Positions 50,347 to 60,530 of a stretch of 64,000 nt of DNA are shown piece by piece. This DNA comes from an uncultured Lachnospiraceae bacterium (GTDB lineage: Bacteria; Bacillota; Clostridia; Lachnospirales; Lachnospiraceae), in NCBI GenBank assembly GCA_910587095.1, contig CAJUMJ010000025.1:1-64000 (forward strand), read 5' to 3'. Made by a program: the position numbers and the translations under genes. The notes under the pieces were generated by a model that was not told the DNA's origin, made no database searches, and saw only the letters and a list, made by a program, of their open reading frames with translations. Within the stretch, counting starts at the first letter, position 1. Each line of letters opens with the position of its first letter.

Positions 50347-50456
50347 GAGCAAGGTTATATAAATTAGGAAGAGTATTTGTACTGCCGGAAGCGTTGAGGC
50401 AAAGAACAGCGGTTCGGCGCGGAAAGAGTCGTATGCTCCGAAATGAGGATAAAGAG

Positions 50457-51494
50457 ATGGCGGGAATAATTGAGGTAAAGGATTTAAGCAAAACCTTTGA
50501 GACGGACGACGGGAAGGTGGATGCGTTACAGAATATCAGTCTGTCTATTCAGGCGGGTGATATCTATGGGATTATCGGCATGTCGGGAGCGGGAAAAAGT
50601 ACGCTGGTGCGGTGCTTAAATTTCCTGGAGCGTCCTACGTCGGGCACGGTGGAGATTGAGGGAAAGGATCTGGGAGCGATGTATGAATCGCAGCTTCGGG
50701 AAACCCGGAGGGATATTTCCATGATTTTCCAGCACTTTAATCTTCTGATGCAGAAGAACGTCATCGACAATATATGCTTTCCGCTGGTGATCGGGGGCAT
50801 GAAGAAGAGGGAGGCGAAGAAGCGGGCCGAGGAGCTTTTAGAGATCGTTGAGCTCTCGGAGAAAGCGCAGGCTTATCCGTCCCAGCTTTCCGGCGGGCAA
50901 AAGCAGCGTGTGGCGATCGCCAGGGCTCTCGCGGCGAATCCGAAGATTCTGCTGTGCGATGAGGCGACGAGCGCGCTGGATCCCCGCACGACCCAGTCGA
51001 TTTTGCGGCTATTGAAAGAGATCAACAAAAATTACGGCATTACCATTGTGATTATCACGCATGAGATGTCGGTGGTCCGTGAGATATGCTCCCACGTAGC
51101 CATTATCGGCGAGGGACGCTTGGTGGAGCAGGGAAGGGTTTCCGAAATCTTTGCTCATCCGAAGACTGCGGAGGCAAAGGAGCTGATTTTGAAGGGAAGC
51201 GGCACGGAGCGCCGCACGCTCGAGGGTCAGCAGAGAGAATTGATGCGGGGCAAGTGCTGTATCCGCATTGTGTTTTCCGTAAATTCTTCTTTTGAACCCG
51301 TGATTGCGAACATGGTTTTAAAGTTCGGACAGCCTATCAATATCCTGCGGGCGGACACAAAAAACGTGGAGGGTATTGCGCGGGGAGAGATGATCCTCAG
51401 CCTTCCCGACGACCGAAAGACGCAGAAGGAGATGAAAGAGTATCTCTTGGAGAGGGGACTTGCGGTGGAGGAGGTGAACGGATATGTGGACTAG
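50457..51494 (+). CDS. metN: Methionine ABC transporter ATP-binding protein
   Basis: 345 residues. Walker A GMSGAGKST, signature LSGGQKQR, Walker B LLCDEAT, and a C-terminal NIL domain (about 270-345), which senses methionine and inhibits transport. This layout is diagnostic for MetN. ATG 50457 chosen because TGAGGATAAA precedes it and the family begins near it. Overlaps metI by 11 bp. Imports D- and L-methionine, possibly other sulfur compounds, with the two following genes. Confidence 0.96.
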   Translation: MAGIIEVKDLSKTFETDDGKVDALQNISLSIQAGDIYGIIGMSGAGKSTLVRCLNFLERPTSGTVEIEGKDLGAMYESQLRETRRDISMIFQHFNLLMQKNVIDNICFPLVIGGMKKREAKKRAEELLEIVELSEKAQAYPSQLSGGQKQRVAIARALAANPKILLCDEATSALDPRTTQSILRLLKEINKNYGITIVIITHEMSVVREICSHVAIIGEGRLVEQGRVSEIFAHPKTAEAKELILKGSGTERRTLEGQQRELMRGKCCIRIVFSVNSSFEPVIANMVLKFGQPINILRADTKNVEGIARGEMILSLPDDRKTQKEMKEYLLERGLAVEEVNGYVD

Positions 51495-52143
51495 TGACTT
51501 GACATTGATGATGGCGGAGGGCGTGCGGGACACGCTTCTTATGACGCTGATGTCAACTTTATTCGGCTATCTCCTGGGGCTTCCGTGGGGGATTGTCCTT
51601 GCTGTGACGGACAAAACGGGAATACGGCCAAACGCCGTCGTCTATAAGATTTTGGATGTGGTTGCCAATATTATGCGCAGTATTCCGTTCTTGATATTAT
51701 TGATTCTTGTGATGCCGATAACCAGAGCGATTGTGGGGAAGACCACAGGGTCGGTGGCGACCATTGTGCCGCTTACGTTGGCTGCGGCCCCTTTTATCGG
51801 GCGTATGATTGAATCCTCCATCAAGGAGGTGGATCACGGCGTGGTGGAGGCGGCGCAGAGTATGGGCGCCGACACGCTGACGATCATATGGAAGGTGCTT
51901 CTGGTGGAGGCAAGAACGTCTATTCTGGTGGGCGTGACCATTGCGATCGGCACGATTCTCGGCTATTCCGCCATGGCAGGCGTAGTCGGCGGCGGCGGCC
52001 TTGGAGATATCGCCATGCGTTACGGCTACTACCGCTACGAGACGCTTATCATGATCGTGTCGGTGGTGCTTTTAGTGATACTGGTACAGATCTTCCAGAC
52101 GCTTGGAATGCGGCTGTCTGCGAAGCTGGATAAAAGGAAGTAA
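51484..52143 (+). CDS. metI: Methionine ABC transporter permease
   Basis: 219 residues, five membrane segments, binding-protein-dependent permease domain with the loop EAAQSMGADTLTIIWKVLL (about 119-137) that contacts MetN, and GGGGLGDIAMRYGYYRY near 180, typical of MetI. Overlaps the end of metN; AGGAGGTGAACG lies in the end of metN before its ATG. Confidence 0.96.
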   Translation: MWTSDLTLMMAEGVRDTLLMTLMSTLFGYLLGLPWGIVLAVTDKTGIRPNAVVYKILDVVANIMRSIPFLILLILVMPITRAIVGKTTGSVATIVPLTLAAAPFIGRMIESSIKEVDHGVVEAAQSMGADTLTIIWKVLLVEARTSILVGVTIAIGTILGYSAMAGVVGGGGLGDIAMRYGYYRYETLIMIVSVVLLVILVQIFQTLGMRLSAKLDKRK

Positions 52144-52162
52144 GGATGGAGGAGGAAAAATT

Positions 52163-52975
52163 ATGAAAAAAAGATTTGTTGTAACTGCTGTGACGGCTGC
52201 GCTTGCGCTCTCGGCGCTTACGGGGTGCGGCGGGAAGAAGGATGATGGCACTATCACGGTTGCGGCTTCCGCGACGCCTCATGCGGAGATTTTGGAGCAG
52301 GTGAAGCCGATTCTGGAGGAAAAGGGTTACAAGCTGGAGGTGACGATATTTAACGACTACGTACAGCCCAACAAGGTGGTGGAGAGCGGCGAGTATGACG
52401 CGAACTATTTCCAGCACATCCCATATCTGGACTCTTTTAATGAGGAGCAGGGCACCCATCTGGTGAATGCGGGCGGCATTCACTATGAGCCTTTCGGCAT
52501 TTACCCGGGAACAAAGAGCGACCTGTCTGCGCTTGCGGAGGGGGATACCATTGCGGTTCCGAACGACACCACCAATGAGGCGAGGGCTCTTCTGCTTTTG
52601 CAGGACAACGGCATTTTAACCTTAAAGGAGGGCGTGGGCCTGGAAGCGACCGTGCGGGATATCGAGGACAATCCCTACAATTTGGAGATCCAGGAGCTTG
52701 AGGCGGCGCAGGTGCCGAGAGTGAAGGAAGAAGTGGCGTTTGTGGTCTTAAACGGAAACTACGCGATGGAGGCAGGCTTCTCCGTGGCGAAAGACGCGGT
52801 GGCCTACGAGCAGTCAGATTCCGAGGCGGCGCAGACTTATGTGAACGTGATCGCGGTGAAAGAGGGAAATGAGAACAGCGACGGTATCAAAGCGCTCGTA
52901 GAGGCGCTCAAGTCCGACACGGTGAAGGAGTACATCAACAATACGTATGACGGGGGCGTGATACCCTTTAACTAA
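52163..52975 (+). CDS. metQ: Methionine-binding lipoprotein
   Basis: 270 residues. Lipoprotein signal ends LTGC, with Cys22 the lipidated residue. The NlpA/MetQ domain has TVAASATPHAEILEQV, NDYVQPNKVVESGEYDANYFQHIPYL (key part DANYFQHIPYL) and PNDTTNEARALLLLQ, the methionine-pocket motifs. GGAGGAGG precedes the ATG at 52163, 19 bp after metI. A terminator follows. Confidence 0.96.
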   Translation: MKKRFVVTAVTAALALSALTGCGGKKDDGTITVAASATPHAEILEQVKPILEEKGYKLEVTIFNDYVQPNKVVESGEYDANYFQHIPYLDSFNEEQGTHLVNAGGIHYEPFGIYPGTKSDLSALAEGDTIAVPNDTTNEARALLLLQDNGILTLKEGVGLEATVRDIEDNPYNLEIQELEAAQVPRVKEEVAFVVLNGNYAMEAGFSVAKDAVAYEQSDSEAAQTYVNVIAVKEGNENSDGIKALVEALKSDTVKEYINNTYDGGVIPFN

Positions 52976-52978
52976 AAA

Positions 52979-53058
52979 GAGAATGCCTTATTTCAGGCAC
53001 TCTCCTGCGCAAAACTGAGAAGTTCCAAGTCGGCTATGCCGGCTCGGAACTTCTTTTC
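52979..53058 (+). terminator. Double hairpin terminator of metNIQ
   Basis: GAGAATGCC (52979-52987) with GGCACTCTC (52996-53004), one mismatch, member of the GAATGCC hairpin type. Then AGAAGTTCC (53018-53026) with GGAACTTCT (53046-53054) around a GGC-tat-GCC hairpin, followed by TTT. Confidence 0.8.
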
Positions 53059-53117
53059 ACCTCCATTGTAAAGGCTGTTTCGTCTGGAAGGCGTTGCCTT
53101 GTATGAAAGGAAAAGAG

Positions 53118-56100
53118 ATGTCCTTACAATTTTATTTTGGCGCTTCCGGCGCCGGAAAGAGCAAAAAACTGCATAATTATATGATAGAAGAGTCAGGGAA
53201 GCATCCGCAGAAAAATTATCTGCTGATCGTTCCGGACCAGTTTACGATGCAGACGCAGATGGATCTTGTGACGGAGCACCCCCGCCATGCGATTATGAAC
53301 ATCGATGTGCTCAGCTTCGGAAGACTGACGCACAGGATCATTGAAGAGGTGGGAGGGGCCAAGCTTCCGGTTTTGGACGATACGGGGAAAAGCCTGGTGC
53401 TTCGCCGGGTGGCAAGGGAGGAACAGGAACGTCTCATGGTGATCGGAAGCCATCTGAACAGAATCGGTTACATCCACGAGGTCAAGTCGGCCCTGTCCGA
53501 GTTTATGCAGTACGGCGTCGGGGATAAGGAACTTGAGACGCTTATGTCCTACGCAAAAGACCGGGGGGCGCTATACTATAAACTGAAGGATCTTGGTATT
53601 TTGTATAAGGCGTTTGAGGAGTACATAAAGAATTGCTTTATTACGACCGAGGGGACACTCGACAGGCTGAGGGAGGCTTTGCCGAAGTCGGAGATTGTGA
53701 GAGGCAGCGTGATTGCCTTTGACGGCTTCACGGGGTTTACGCCTATTCAGAATCTGGTCATCCAGGACTTAATGAGATTGACCGATAGAGTCATAGTCAC
53801 GCTGACGCTGGATGAGAGGGAGAATCCTTACCGTCTGGAGGGGGAGCAGAAGCTGTTTTATCTGTCGCAGAAGACGGTGGCGGCCTTGAGGCGGCATTCG
53901 AAGGAAGCCGGGACGACGGAGGAGGAAGCGGTCTGGTGCAGGGAGAAAATACGGGGACGGCTCCCGAGATTTTCCCAAAACCCGGAACTCGCCCATCTGG
54001 AACGCAATCTGTTCCGCTATCCGTCCTGCGTCTACAAGGAGGAAGTAAAAAATATCCATCTTGTGGAGGCGTCAACGACCGCTTGGGAGCTTCGGCAGAC
54101 TTGTATCGCGATTCGCAGGCTTCTTTTGGAATCCGACGAGCTGTGTTACCGCGATATTGCCGTAGTGACCGGAAATATGGAAGTCTATGGGAAGGAAGCG
54201 GAGGAGGTATTCGCCAGATTTGACATTCCGATTTACTTGGATCACACGAGGAGCATCCTGGGCAATCCCCTCACGGCTTATGTGCGCAGCGCGCTGCGGA
54301 TTTTTTTGCAGGATTTTAGTTTTGACGCGGTATTCCATTACCTGCGCTGCGGGCTTACGGGGTTTTCAGGTGAGGAGACAGACAGGTTGGAGAACTATGT
54401 CCGCCGATTCGGAATCCGGGGACGGAAGCGGTGGAGCGAACCGTTTTTGTATCGGGAGGACGATCCCGAGGGGGAGGAGGCCGCGCAGGAGAGGCTTGCG
54501 GCATGCAACGACATGCGTGCCCGGCTGCTAAAGGAGCTTTCTCCCTTTTTGACTCCTCTGCGGACGGCGGGAGAGATGATACGCGCACTCTATGATTTTC
54601 TGGTAATCAACGGGATACAGCAAAAGCTTGGGCGTTATGAAGCGTCTTTTGAGGAGAAAGGCGACCTTGCCCGCGCGAAGGAGTACGGGCAGATTTACCC
54701 GCTGGTGATCGATCTGCTCGATCAGATGGAAGGACTTCTTTCTGGGGAGGAGATGACACTGAAAGAGTTTGCGGATATTTTGGATTCCGGTCTTGCTGAA
54801 ATTACGGTGGGGACGATTCCCCGGAATGTGGATCGCATTCTGGTGGGCGATATCGAGAGAACCAGATTAAAACAGGTGAAGATTCTGTTTTTCCTTGGTG
54901 TGAACGACGGCAATATTCCGAAAGGCTACGGCGGCGGAATCATCTCGGATCTGGACCGGGAATTTTTGCGGGAGTCGAATGTGGAGCTTGCCCCGTCGCC
55001 CAGAGAGCAGATGTACATACAGCGGCTTTACTTATACCTGAACATGACAAAGCCTTCGCAGGCGCTCTACATTTCCTACGCGAGAGTGGGGGAGGACGGA
55101 AGATCCCTGCGGCCGGCCTATCTGGTAGAGCTTTTGCGGGGGTTGTTCCCCGGTCTGTCGCTCGAGGCGCCGGAACGGGAACCGGTGGAGGAACAGCTTT
55201 TTTCCGGTGCGGACGGGGTGGGATTTTTCACGGATGCTCTGAGGGAGTATGCGGCGGGACGACTGGATCGGTCGCAGAAAAGGACGCTGTACACGTTCTA
55301 CCGGAGTTACGAAAAAAACGAGCGGTACAGAGGGCAGATGGAAGATCTGATAGAGACGGCGTTTGCGCGTTATGAGGATCGGCCGTTGACTAAAATGGTC
55401 GCAAAGGCTCTCTACGGAGTGTCGCTCTTAAACAGCGTAAGCCGACTGGAAAAATACGCCGCCTGCGCCTATGCGCATTTTTTACAGTACGGCCTGCGCC
55501 TTAAGGAGCGGGGAGAGTATGGCTTCGAGGCGGTAGATATGGGGAATCTTTTCCACAGCGTGCTTGAGACTTTCTCGGAGAAACTTGCGGGGAGCGGCTA
55601 TACGTGGATGGACTTTCCGTCGCAGGAGGGGCAGAGGCTTTTGGCAGAGGCGCTTGAAAGCTGCGCCGCTGCTTACGGGGAGACGATTCTCTACAGCAAT
55701 GCCAGAAACAGACATCTTCTGGACAGGATCGGACGTATCTTAAACCGGACGGTGCAGACCTTACAATTCCAGCTCAGAAAAGGGCAGTTTTTCCCGGAAG
55801 CTTTTGAGGTGTCCTTTGACACATTGGATAATCTGGAGTCTTTAAACATTGCCTTGAGCGAGCAGGAGAAGATGAGGCTTAGGGGGAGAATTGACCGGGT
55901 GGATACCGCGGCAATCGAGGATCGGGTCTATGTGAAGGTTATCGATTATAAGTCCGGGGAGCGGCGATTTGACCTGGCGGCGCTTTATTACGGGCTACAG
56001 CTCCAGCTCGTGGTCTATATGAACGCGGCTGTAGAGCTTGCGCGGAAAAAACATCCGGATAAGGAGGTGGTTCCCGCCGCCATGCTTTATTACCGGGTGA

Positions 56101-56573
56101 CGGATCCCATGGTCGAGGGGGAGAACCTGACCACGGAAGAAATCAACGCAAAAATTTTACAGGAATTAAAGATGACCGGTATAGTCAGCGAAAGCGACGA
56201 GGCTGTCAGACTGCTGGATAGCGAGTTTTCGGATAAGTCGGATATTTTGCCGTTGGAGCGGAAAAAGGACGGGAATTTCTCCGCTGTATCCAGTGTCATA
56301 TCGGAGGAGGATATGCGGATGGTTTCGAGTTATGTAAACCATAAAATCCGTTCTCTCGGGAGGGAGATATTGGATGGAACTATTTCGGTCAATCCCTGTG
56401 AACTGGGCAGCGAACGAGCCTGTACCTATTGCGCCTACAGTCATGTCTGCGGTTACGGTTCCGGGATGGCGGGGTATCAGCCGAGGAAGCTGCAAAAGCT
56501 TAAAAATGAGGAAGTATTTGAAAAGCTAAAACAGGAGCTGGGAGAGGATACGGGGGGCGGTAAACCGCTCTGA
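53118..56573 (+). CDS. addB: ATP-dependent nuclease subunit B (AddB/RexB)
   Basis: 1151 residues. AddB of the AddAB helicase-nuclease, which resects double-strand breaks for RecA. Walker A GASGAGKS at 8-15, inactive helicase core, then the C-terminal nuclease with VKVIDYKSGERRFDL (PD-(D/E)XK motif). The four cysteines that hold a 4Fe-4S staple are present: Cys783 and Cys1102, Cys1105, Cys1111 with the spacing seen in Bacillus AddB. GAAAGGAAAAG precedes the ATG at 53118. addA follows 14 bp later. Confidence 0.96.
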   Translation: MSLQFYFGASGAGKSKKLHNYMIEESGKHPQKNYLLIVPDQFTMQTQMDLVTEHPRHAIMNIDVLSFGRLTHRIIEEVGGAKLPVLDDTGKSLVLRRVAREEQERLMVIGSHLNRIGYIHEVKSALSEFMQYGVGDKELETLMSYAKDRGALYYKLKDLGILYKAFEEYIKNCFITTEGTLDRLREALPKSEIVRGSVIAFDGFTGFTPIQNLVIQDLMRLTDRVIVTLTLDERENPYRLEGEQKLFYLSQKTVAALRRHSKEAGTTEEEAVWCREKIRGRLPRFSQNPELAHLERNLFRYPSCVYKEEVKNIHLVEASTTAWELRQTCIAIRRLLLESDELCYRDIAVVTGNMEVYGKEAEEVFARFDIPIYLDHTRSILGNPLTAYVRSALRIFLQDFSFDAVFHYLRCGLTGFSGEETDRLENYVRRFGIRGRKRWSEPFLYREDDPEGEEAAQERLAACNDMRARLLKELSPFLTPLRTAGEMIRALYDFLVINGIQQKLGRYEASFEEKGDLARAKEYGQIYPLVIDLLDQMEGLLSGEEMTLKEFADILDSGLAEITVGTIPRNVDRILVGDIERTRLKQVKILFFLGVNDGNIPKGYGGGIISDLDREFLRESNVELAPSPREQMYIQRLYLYLNMTKPSQALYISYARVGEDGRSLRPAYLVELLRGLFPGLSLEAPEREPVEEQLFSGADGVGFFTDALREYAAGRLDRSQKRTLYTFYRSYEKNERYRGQMEDLIETAFARYEDRPLTKMVAKALYGVSLLNSVSRLEKYAACAYAHFLQYGLRLKERGEYGFEAVDMGNLFHSVLETFSEKLAGSGYTWMDFPSQEGQRLLAEALESCAAAYGETILYSNARNRHLLDRIGRILNRTVQTLQFQLRKGQFFPEAFEVSFDTLDNLESLNIALSEQEKMRLRGRIDRVDTAAIEDRVYVKVIDYKSGERRFDLAALYYGLQLQLVVYMNAAVELARKKHPDKEVVPAAMLYYRVTDPMVEGENLTTEEINAKILQELKMTGIVSESDEAVRLLDSEFSDKSDILPLERKKDGNFSAVSSVISEEDMRMVSSYVNHKIRSLGREILDGTISVNPCELGSERACTYCAYSHVCGYGSGMAGYQPRKLQKLKNEEVFEKLKQELGEDTGGGKPL

Positions 56574-56587
56574 CATGGAGGAGAAGC

Positions 56588-59500
56588 ATGGGTATCGCAT
56601 TTACGAAGACACAGAGACAGGTAATTGAGAAGAGAGGGTGCAATCTTCTGGTTTCTGCGGCTGCAGGCTCAGGTAAGACGGCGGTTTTGGTGGAGCGGAT
56701 CGTGGAGATGGTGTGCGACAAGGAACATCCGGTGGACATTGACAGACTGCTGGTGGTGACTTTCACAAACGCGGCGGCGGCGCAGATGCGGGAGCGGATC
56801 AGCCGTGTCCTGAACGAAAGGCTTGCCGCGGATCCGGAAAACGAGCATTTACAGCGACAGGCCACACTGCTTTACAATGCACAGATCACCACCATAGACA
56901 GCTTCTGTCTCTTTATCCTGCGAAATCAGTTCCACACGATCGGGCTGGATCCCGGGTTTCGGATCGCGGAGGAGGGGGAGATGAAGCTTCTTCGCGCGGA
57001 CGTGCTTTCCGAGGTGATAGAAGCCGCGTACCGCGCGGAGGATCCGGCTTTTTTGAACTGTATGGAATATTTCAGTTCGGGCAGCCGTGATGACGCCGTG
57101 GAGAAGGAGGTTTTCAAGCTCTACGATTTTGCCATGAGTATGCCTTTCCCGGAGGAGTGGCTTCTGGAACGCAAAAAAGATTATCGCCTCCGGCCAAAAA
57201 AGGGCGGGGCGTCGGAGGATGAAACGGCGATCGGGCAAGAGGGAGAGGACTATGACGGAATTCTGACCCTTCCGTGGGCCGGAGAGCTTTTAAGGCATGT
57301 GCAGCTTACTCTCGCCGGGTGCCGCCATAAACTGGATGCGGCTTTGCGCCTCTGCGATGAGCCGGACGGCCCTTACTTTTACGCGCCTCTTCTGGAGCGG
57401 GAGCGGGAAGCGGTTTGTGGGCTTCTTGGGCTTTTTGGCGAAAACGGGGAGAGGACGCCCGGGTTTGACGGTCTTTGCGGCGCTTTTGGCGCGCTTGTCT
57501 TTGATCGACTTCCCGCAAAGAGAGACGAAAGCGTCTCTTTGGAGAAGAGGGAGGCGGCAAAGGGGCTTAGAAACGAGGTGAAGGAGGCTGCCGCCTTGCT
57601 TGGCTCGCTGTTTTTTGGCGCCGGCGAAGAACAGGTGGGCGGGCAGATGGCTGTCTGTCAGGCAGCGGTGGAAGCGTTGGTTGATCTGACCCTGGATTTT
57701 AAGGAAGCGTTTGACAACGCAAAGAGAGAGAAAAACATCCTGGACTTTAGCGATATCGAGCATTTTGCCCTGCATACGTTTCTTCGCCGCACGAAAGAGG
57801 GGATTTTGCCCACGGAGACGGCGCTCGTCTATCGAAGCCGCTTTCATGAGATACTGATCGACGAGTACCAGGACAGTAATCTGGTGCAGGAGTACCTGCT
57901 TAGCGCAATCAGCGGGGAAGCCGAGGGACGGTATAACCGTTTTATGGTGGGGGACGTGAAGCAGAGCATCTATAAATTCCGTCTGGCAAGGCCGGAACTG
58001 TTTTTGGAAAAACACGATTCCTACGGGCAGGACGGGGAACGTGCCATGCGCATTGACCTGCATCAGAATTTCAGAAGCCGCACGGAGGTACTTTACAGTG
58101 TGAACGCCGTTTTTGAGCGGATTATGGGAAAGGAAGTGGGAGGTATTGTCTACGATGAACAGGCGGCCCTCTACCCGGGAGCATCCTACCCGGAAGGGGA
58201 GGACGAGGCGTCAGAGACAGTCTCCCATGTGACGGAGCTTCTCTTGTTCCGGACGGGGGAAAAGCCGGAAGAGATTTCGGTGAAGGAGCAGGAAGCCTAC
58301 GGGGTGGCAGCGAGGATTAAGGCGCTTCTTCGCGACTTTTTGGTCACGGACAAGGAGACGGGAACTCTCAGGAAAGCGTCATGCAGGGACATTGTGATCC
58401 TGTTCCGCAGCCTTTCCGGGTGGGATGAGGTATTTAAGCGGGTGTTGGAGCAGGAGGGAATTCCCGTCCATGTGACGTCCAGAACGGGGTATTTTGAGGC
58501 TTCGGAGATACAGGAGCTCCTTCATTTTCTGCGGATTCTTGACAATCCCCTGCAGGATATTCCGCTCTATGGGGTTCTTCATGCGTATATGGGCGGATTT
58601 TCCGAGGAGGAGATTGCCATGGTCCGTGCGGCCTATCCCAAAAAGAAGTATCTGTATGACGCGCTTAGCGCCTGTGCGGAGGAAGCGGGGGACAGCGCGG
58701 AGACGCTGATTGGCGAGGCGCTTTTACAGAGAATCAGGGATTTTCTCGCAAAAGTGAAAAAGTACCGCGCGTTCGCCGTCTACTCTTCGGTACATGAACT
58801 TTTGCAGATCATTCTCCGGGAGAGCGGCTATTTGCACCATGTGGCGGTGCGCCCGGAGGGGGCGAGAAGACGGGCCAATGTGGAGATGCTTCTCGTGAAA
58901 GCGGCGGATTACGAGAAGACCAGCTATTTTGGGCTATACCATTTTCTGCGCTACATAGAACAACTGCAAAAGTACGAGGTGGACTGCGGGGAGGCCGCCA
59001 TGCAGGACGAGAATGCGGATGTGGTGCGCATCATGAGTGTGCATAAGAGTAAAGGATTGGAGTTTCCGATCTGCTTTGTGTCAGGACTTGCGGGAACTTT
59101 TAAGAAAAAGGAGTCGTCCGGTTTTGTGGTGCTGGATGTGGATGCGGGTATCGGCGTTGACTATGTGGATCTGGAAAGAAGGGTGAAGAGTAAAAATCTG
59201 CGCAAAAATGTGATCTCGGTCAAGCTGAAAAAGGACAGCCTGGCGGAGGAGCTTAGAATTCTCTATGTGGCCATGACCAGAGCGGAGGAAAAACTTATTT
59301 TGACCGGGACGGTTAAGGATGCGGAAAAGACGGCGGCAGGGCTGCTTGCGCTCAGGCAGCGGGAGGAGAAGCTGCTCTCCTATGATGTGCTGATGGGCCA
59401 GGACAGCTTTTTACGGCTCATCCTCTCCGCCATTTCAGGGAACAGGTGTATGGATGGTTTTTACGAAGCCTGCGGGCTTGAGGCGGAGAAAAGCTGTGCG

Positions 59501-60400
59501 GAGTACGGGGAAAATACAGGATTCAGCGTAAAATTGACCGGATGGGATGATGTCGTGGGGGAAAAGATTGAGGAGACTCTTTTTGAGGAGGAGGCGAAAA
59601 GAAAGCTTCTTTTTTCCGATTCCGCGGACGACGTGGACGAGGAGCTTATGACAAAATTGTCAGATCGGTTTTCCTATGTATATCCCCACGAGAACCTGAA
59701 AGAGCTCTATACAAAAACTACCGTCTCGGAATTAAAGATGGCCGGAATGCAGGAGGAGACGGATTTCTCGGCGAAGCTTTTCAAGGAGGAGAAGGAGACG
59801 CCTTATCTGCCGGGATTTGTAAAGGGCGACGAGCGCGTCAGCGGTTCTATGCGGGGGAGTGCGTTCCACAAGGTGATGGAGCTCTTCGATTTCAAAAAAC
59901 TGACCAAAGAGGTCAACGAAAACCGGAGCCTGGCGGAAGCGCTTTTGCGGGAAGAGCTTTCGCGGATGAGGGAGGAGGGACGACTTACGCAAGCCTGCTA
60001 CGAGGCTGTGTCGGTGACAAAGCTGTCCGGCTTTTTGACGTGCAGGGCAGCGTTCCGCATGGCGGAGGCGGCGCGCGCGGGGAAACTATTTAAGGAGCAG
60101 CCCTTCGTCATGGGACTTGCGGCGAGCCGCCTGAAGAGTGATTTTCCCGACGGGGAGACGGTTTTAATCCAGGGAATTATCGACGTGTTCTTTGAGGAGG
60201 ATGACGGTTATGTGGTGCTCGACTATAAGACGGACGCGGTGGATACGCCGCAGGAGCTTGTGAAACGTTACCGGGTGCAGCTTGCCTATTACGGAGAAGC
60301 GCTGGAACAGATTTCAGGATTTCGGCCGGACAGGGAGGGGAAACCCGTGAAGGAGCGGATGATTTACTCCTTCAGGCTGGGGGAGGAAATATGGGTCTGA
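56588..60400 (+). CDS. addA: ATP-dependent helicase/nuclease subunit A (AddA)
   Basis: 1270 residues. UvrD-type helicase: Walker A AAAGSGKT with Lys30, LVVTFTNAAAAQMRERI (Ia), ILIDEYQDSN (Walker B), MSVHKSKGLEFPICFVSG and LYVAMTRAEEKLILTG as late helicase motifs; C-terminal nuclease domain with VVLDYKTDAVD. Together with AddB it handles Chi-regulated end resection. GGAGGAG precedes the ATG. The length fits clostridial AddA. Confidence 0.97.
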   Translation: MGIAFTKTQRQVIEKRGCNLLVSAAAGSGKTAVLVERIVEMVCDKEHPVDIDRLLVVTFTNAAAAQMRERISRVLNERLAADPENEHLQRQATLLYNAQITTIDSFCLFILRNQFHTIGLDPGFRIAEEGEMKLLRADVLSEVIEAAYRAEDPAFLNCMEYFSSGSRDDAVEKEVFKLYDFAMSMPFPEEWLLERKKDYRLRPKKGGASEDETAIGQEGEDYDGILTLPWAGELLRHVQLTLAGCRHKLDAALRLCDEPDGPYFYAPLLEREREAVCGLLGLFGENGERTPGFDGLCGAFGALVFDRLPAKRDESVSLEKREAAKGLRNEVKEAAALLGSLFFGAGEEQVGGQMAVCQAAVEALVDLTLDFKEAFDNAKREKNILDFSDIEHFALHTFLRRTKEGILPTETALVYRSRFHEILIDEYQDSNLVQEYLLSAISGEAEGRYNRFMVGDVKQSIYKFRLARPELFLEKHDSYGQDGERAMRIDLHQNFRSRTEVLYSVNAVFERIMGKEVGGIVYDEQAALYPGASYPEGEDEASETVSHVTELLLFRTGEKPEEISVKEQEAYGVAARIKALLRDFLVTDKETGTLRKASCRDIVILFRSLSGWDEVFKRVLEQEGIPVHVTSRTGYFEASEIQELLHFLRILDNPLQDIPLYGVLHAYMGGFSEEEIAMVRAAYPKKKYLYDALSACAEEAGDSAETLIGEALLQRIRDFLAKVKKYRAFAVYSSVHELLQIILRESGYLHHVAVRPEGARRRANVEMLLVKAADYEKTSYFGLYHFLRYIEQLQKYEVDCGEAAMQDENADVVRIMSVHKSKGLEFPICFVSGLAGTFKKKESSGFVVLDVDAGIGVDYVDLERRVKSKNLRKNVISVKLKKDSLAEELRILYVAMTRAEEKLILTGTVKDAEKTAAGLLALRQREEKLLSYDVLMGQDSFLRLILSAISGNRCMDGFYEACGLEAEKSCAEYGENTGFSVKLTGWDDVVGEKIEETLFEEEAKRKLLFSDSADDVDEELMTKLSDRFSYVYPHENLKELYTKTTVSELKMAGMQEETDFSAKLFKEEKETPYLPGFVKGDERVSGSMRGSAFHKVMELFDFKKLTKEVNENRSLAEALLREELSRMREEGRLTQACYEAVSVTKLSGFLTCRAAFRMAEAARAGKLFKEQPFVMGLAASRLKSDFPDGETVLIQGIIDVFFEEDDGYVVLDYKTDAVDTPQELVKRYRVQLAYYGEALEQISGFRPDREGKPVKERMIYSFRLGEEIWV

Positions 60401-60530
60401 GCGTTTAAAATAAGCGAAAAGGGATGGATAAAATGGTTCCTTCGTGTTATGATGTTTATAGTTGCGGTAGCCGATATGAATTGACAGACATACCATAAAT
60501 GATGCGTGAAAAGCGAAAAGGAGAAGAGCG

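Noticed and set aside
50279..50456. S-box (SAM) riboswitch upstream of metN
   Set aside because: The leader after the promoter is short and lacks the conserved AGAG/GGGNC core of S-box elements.
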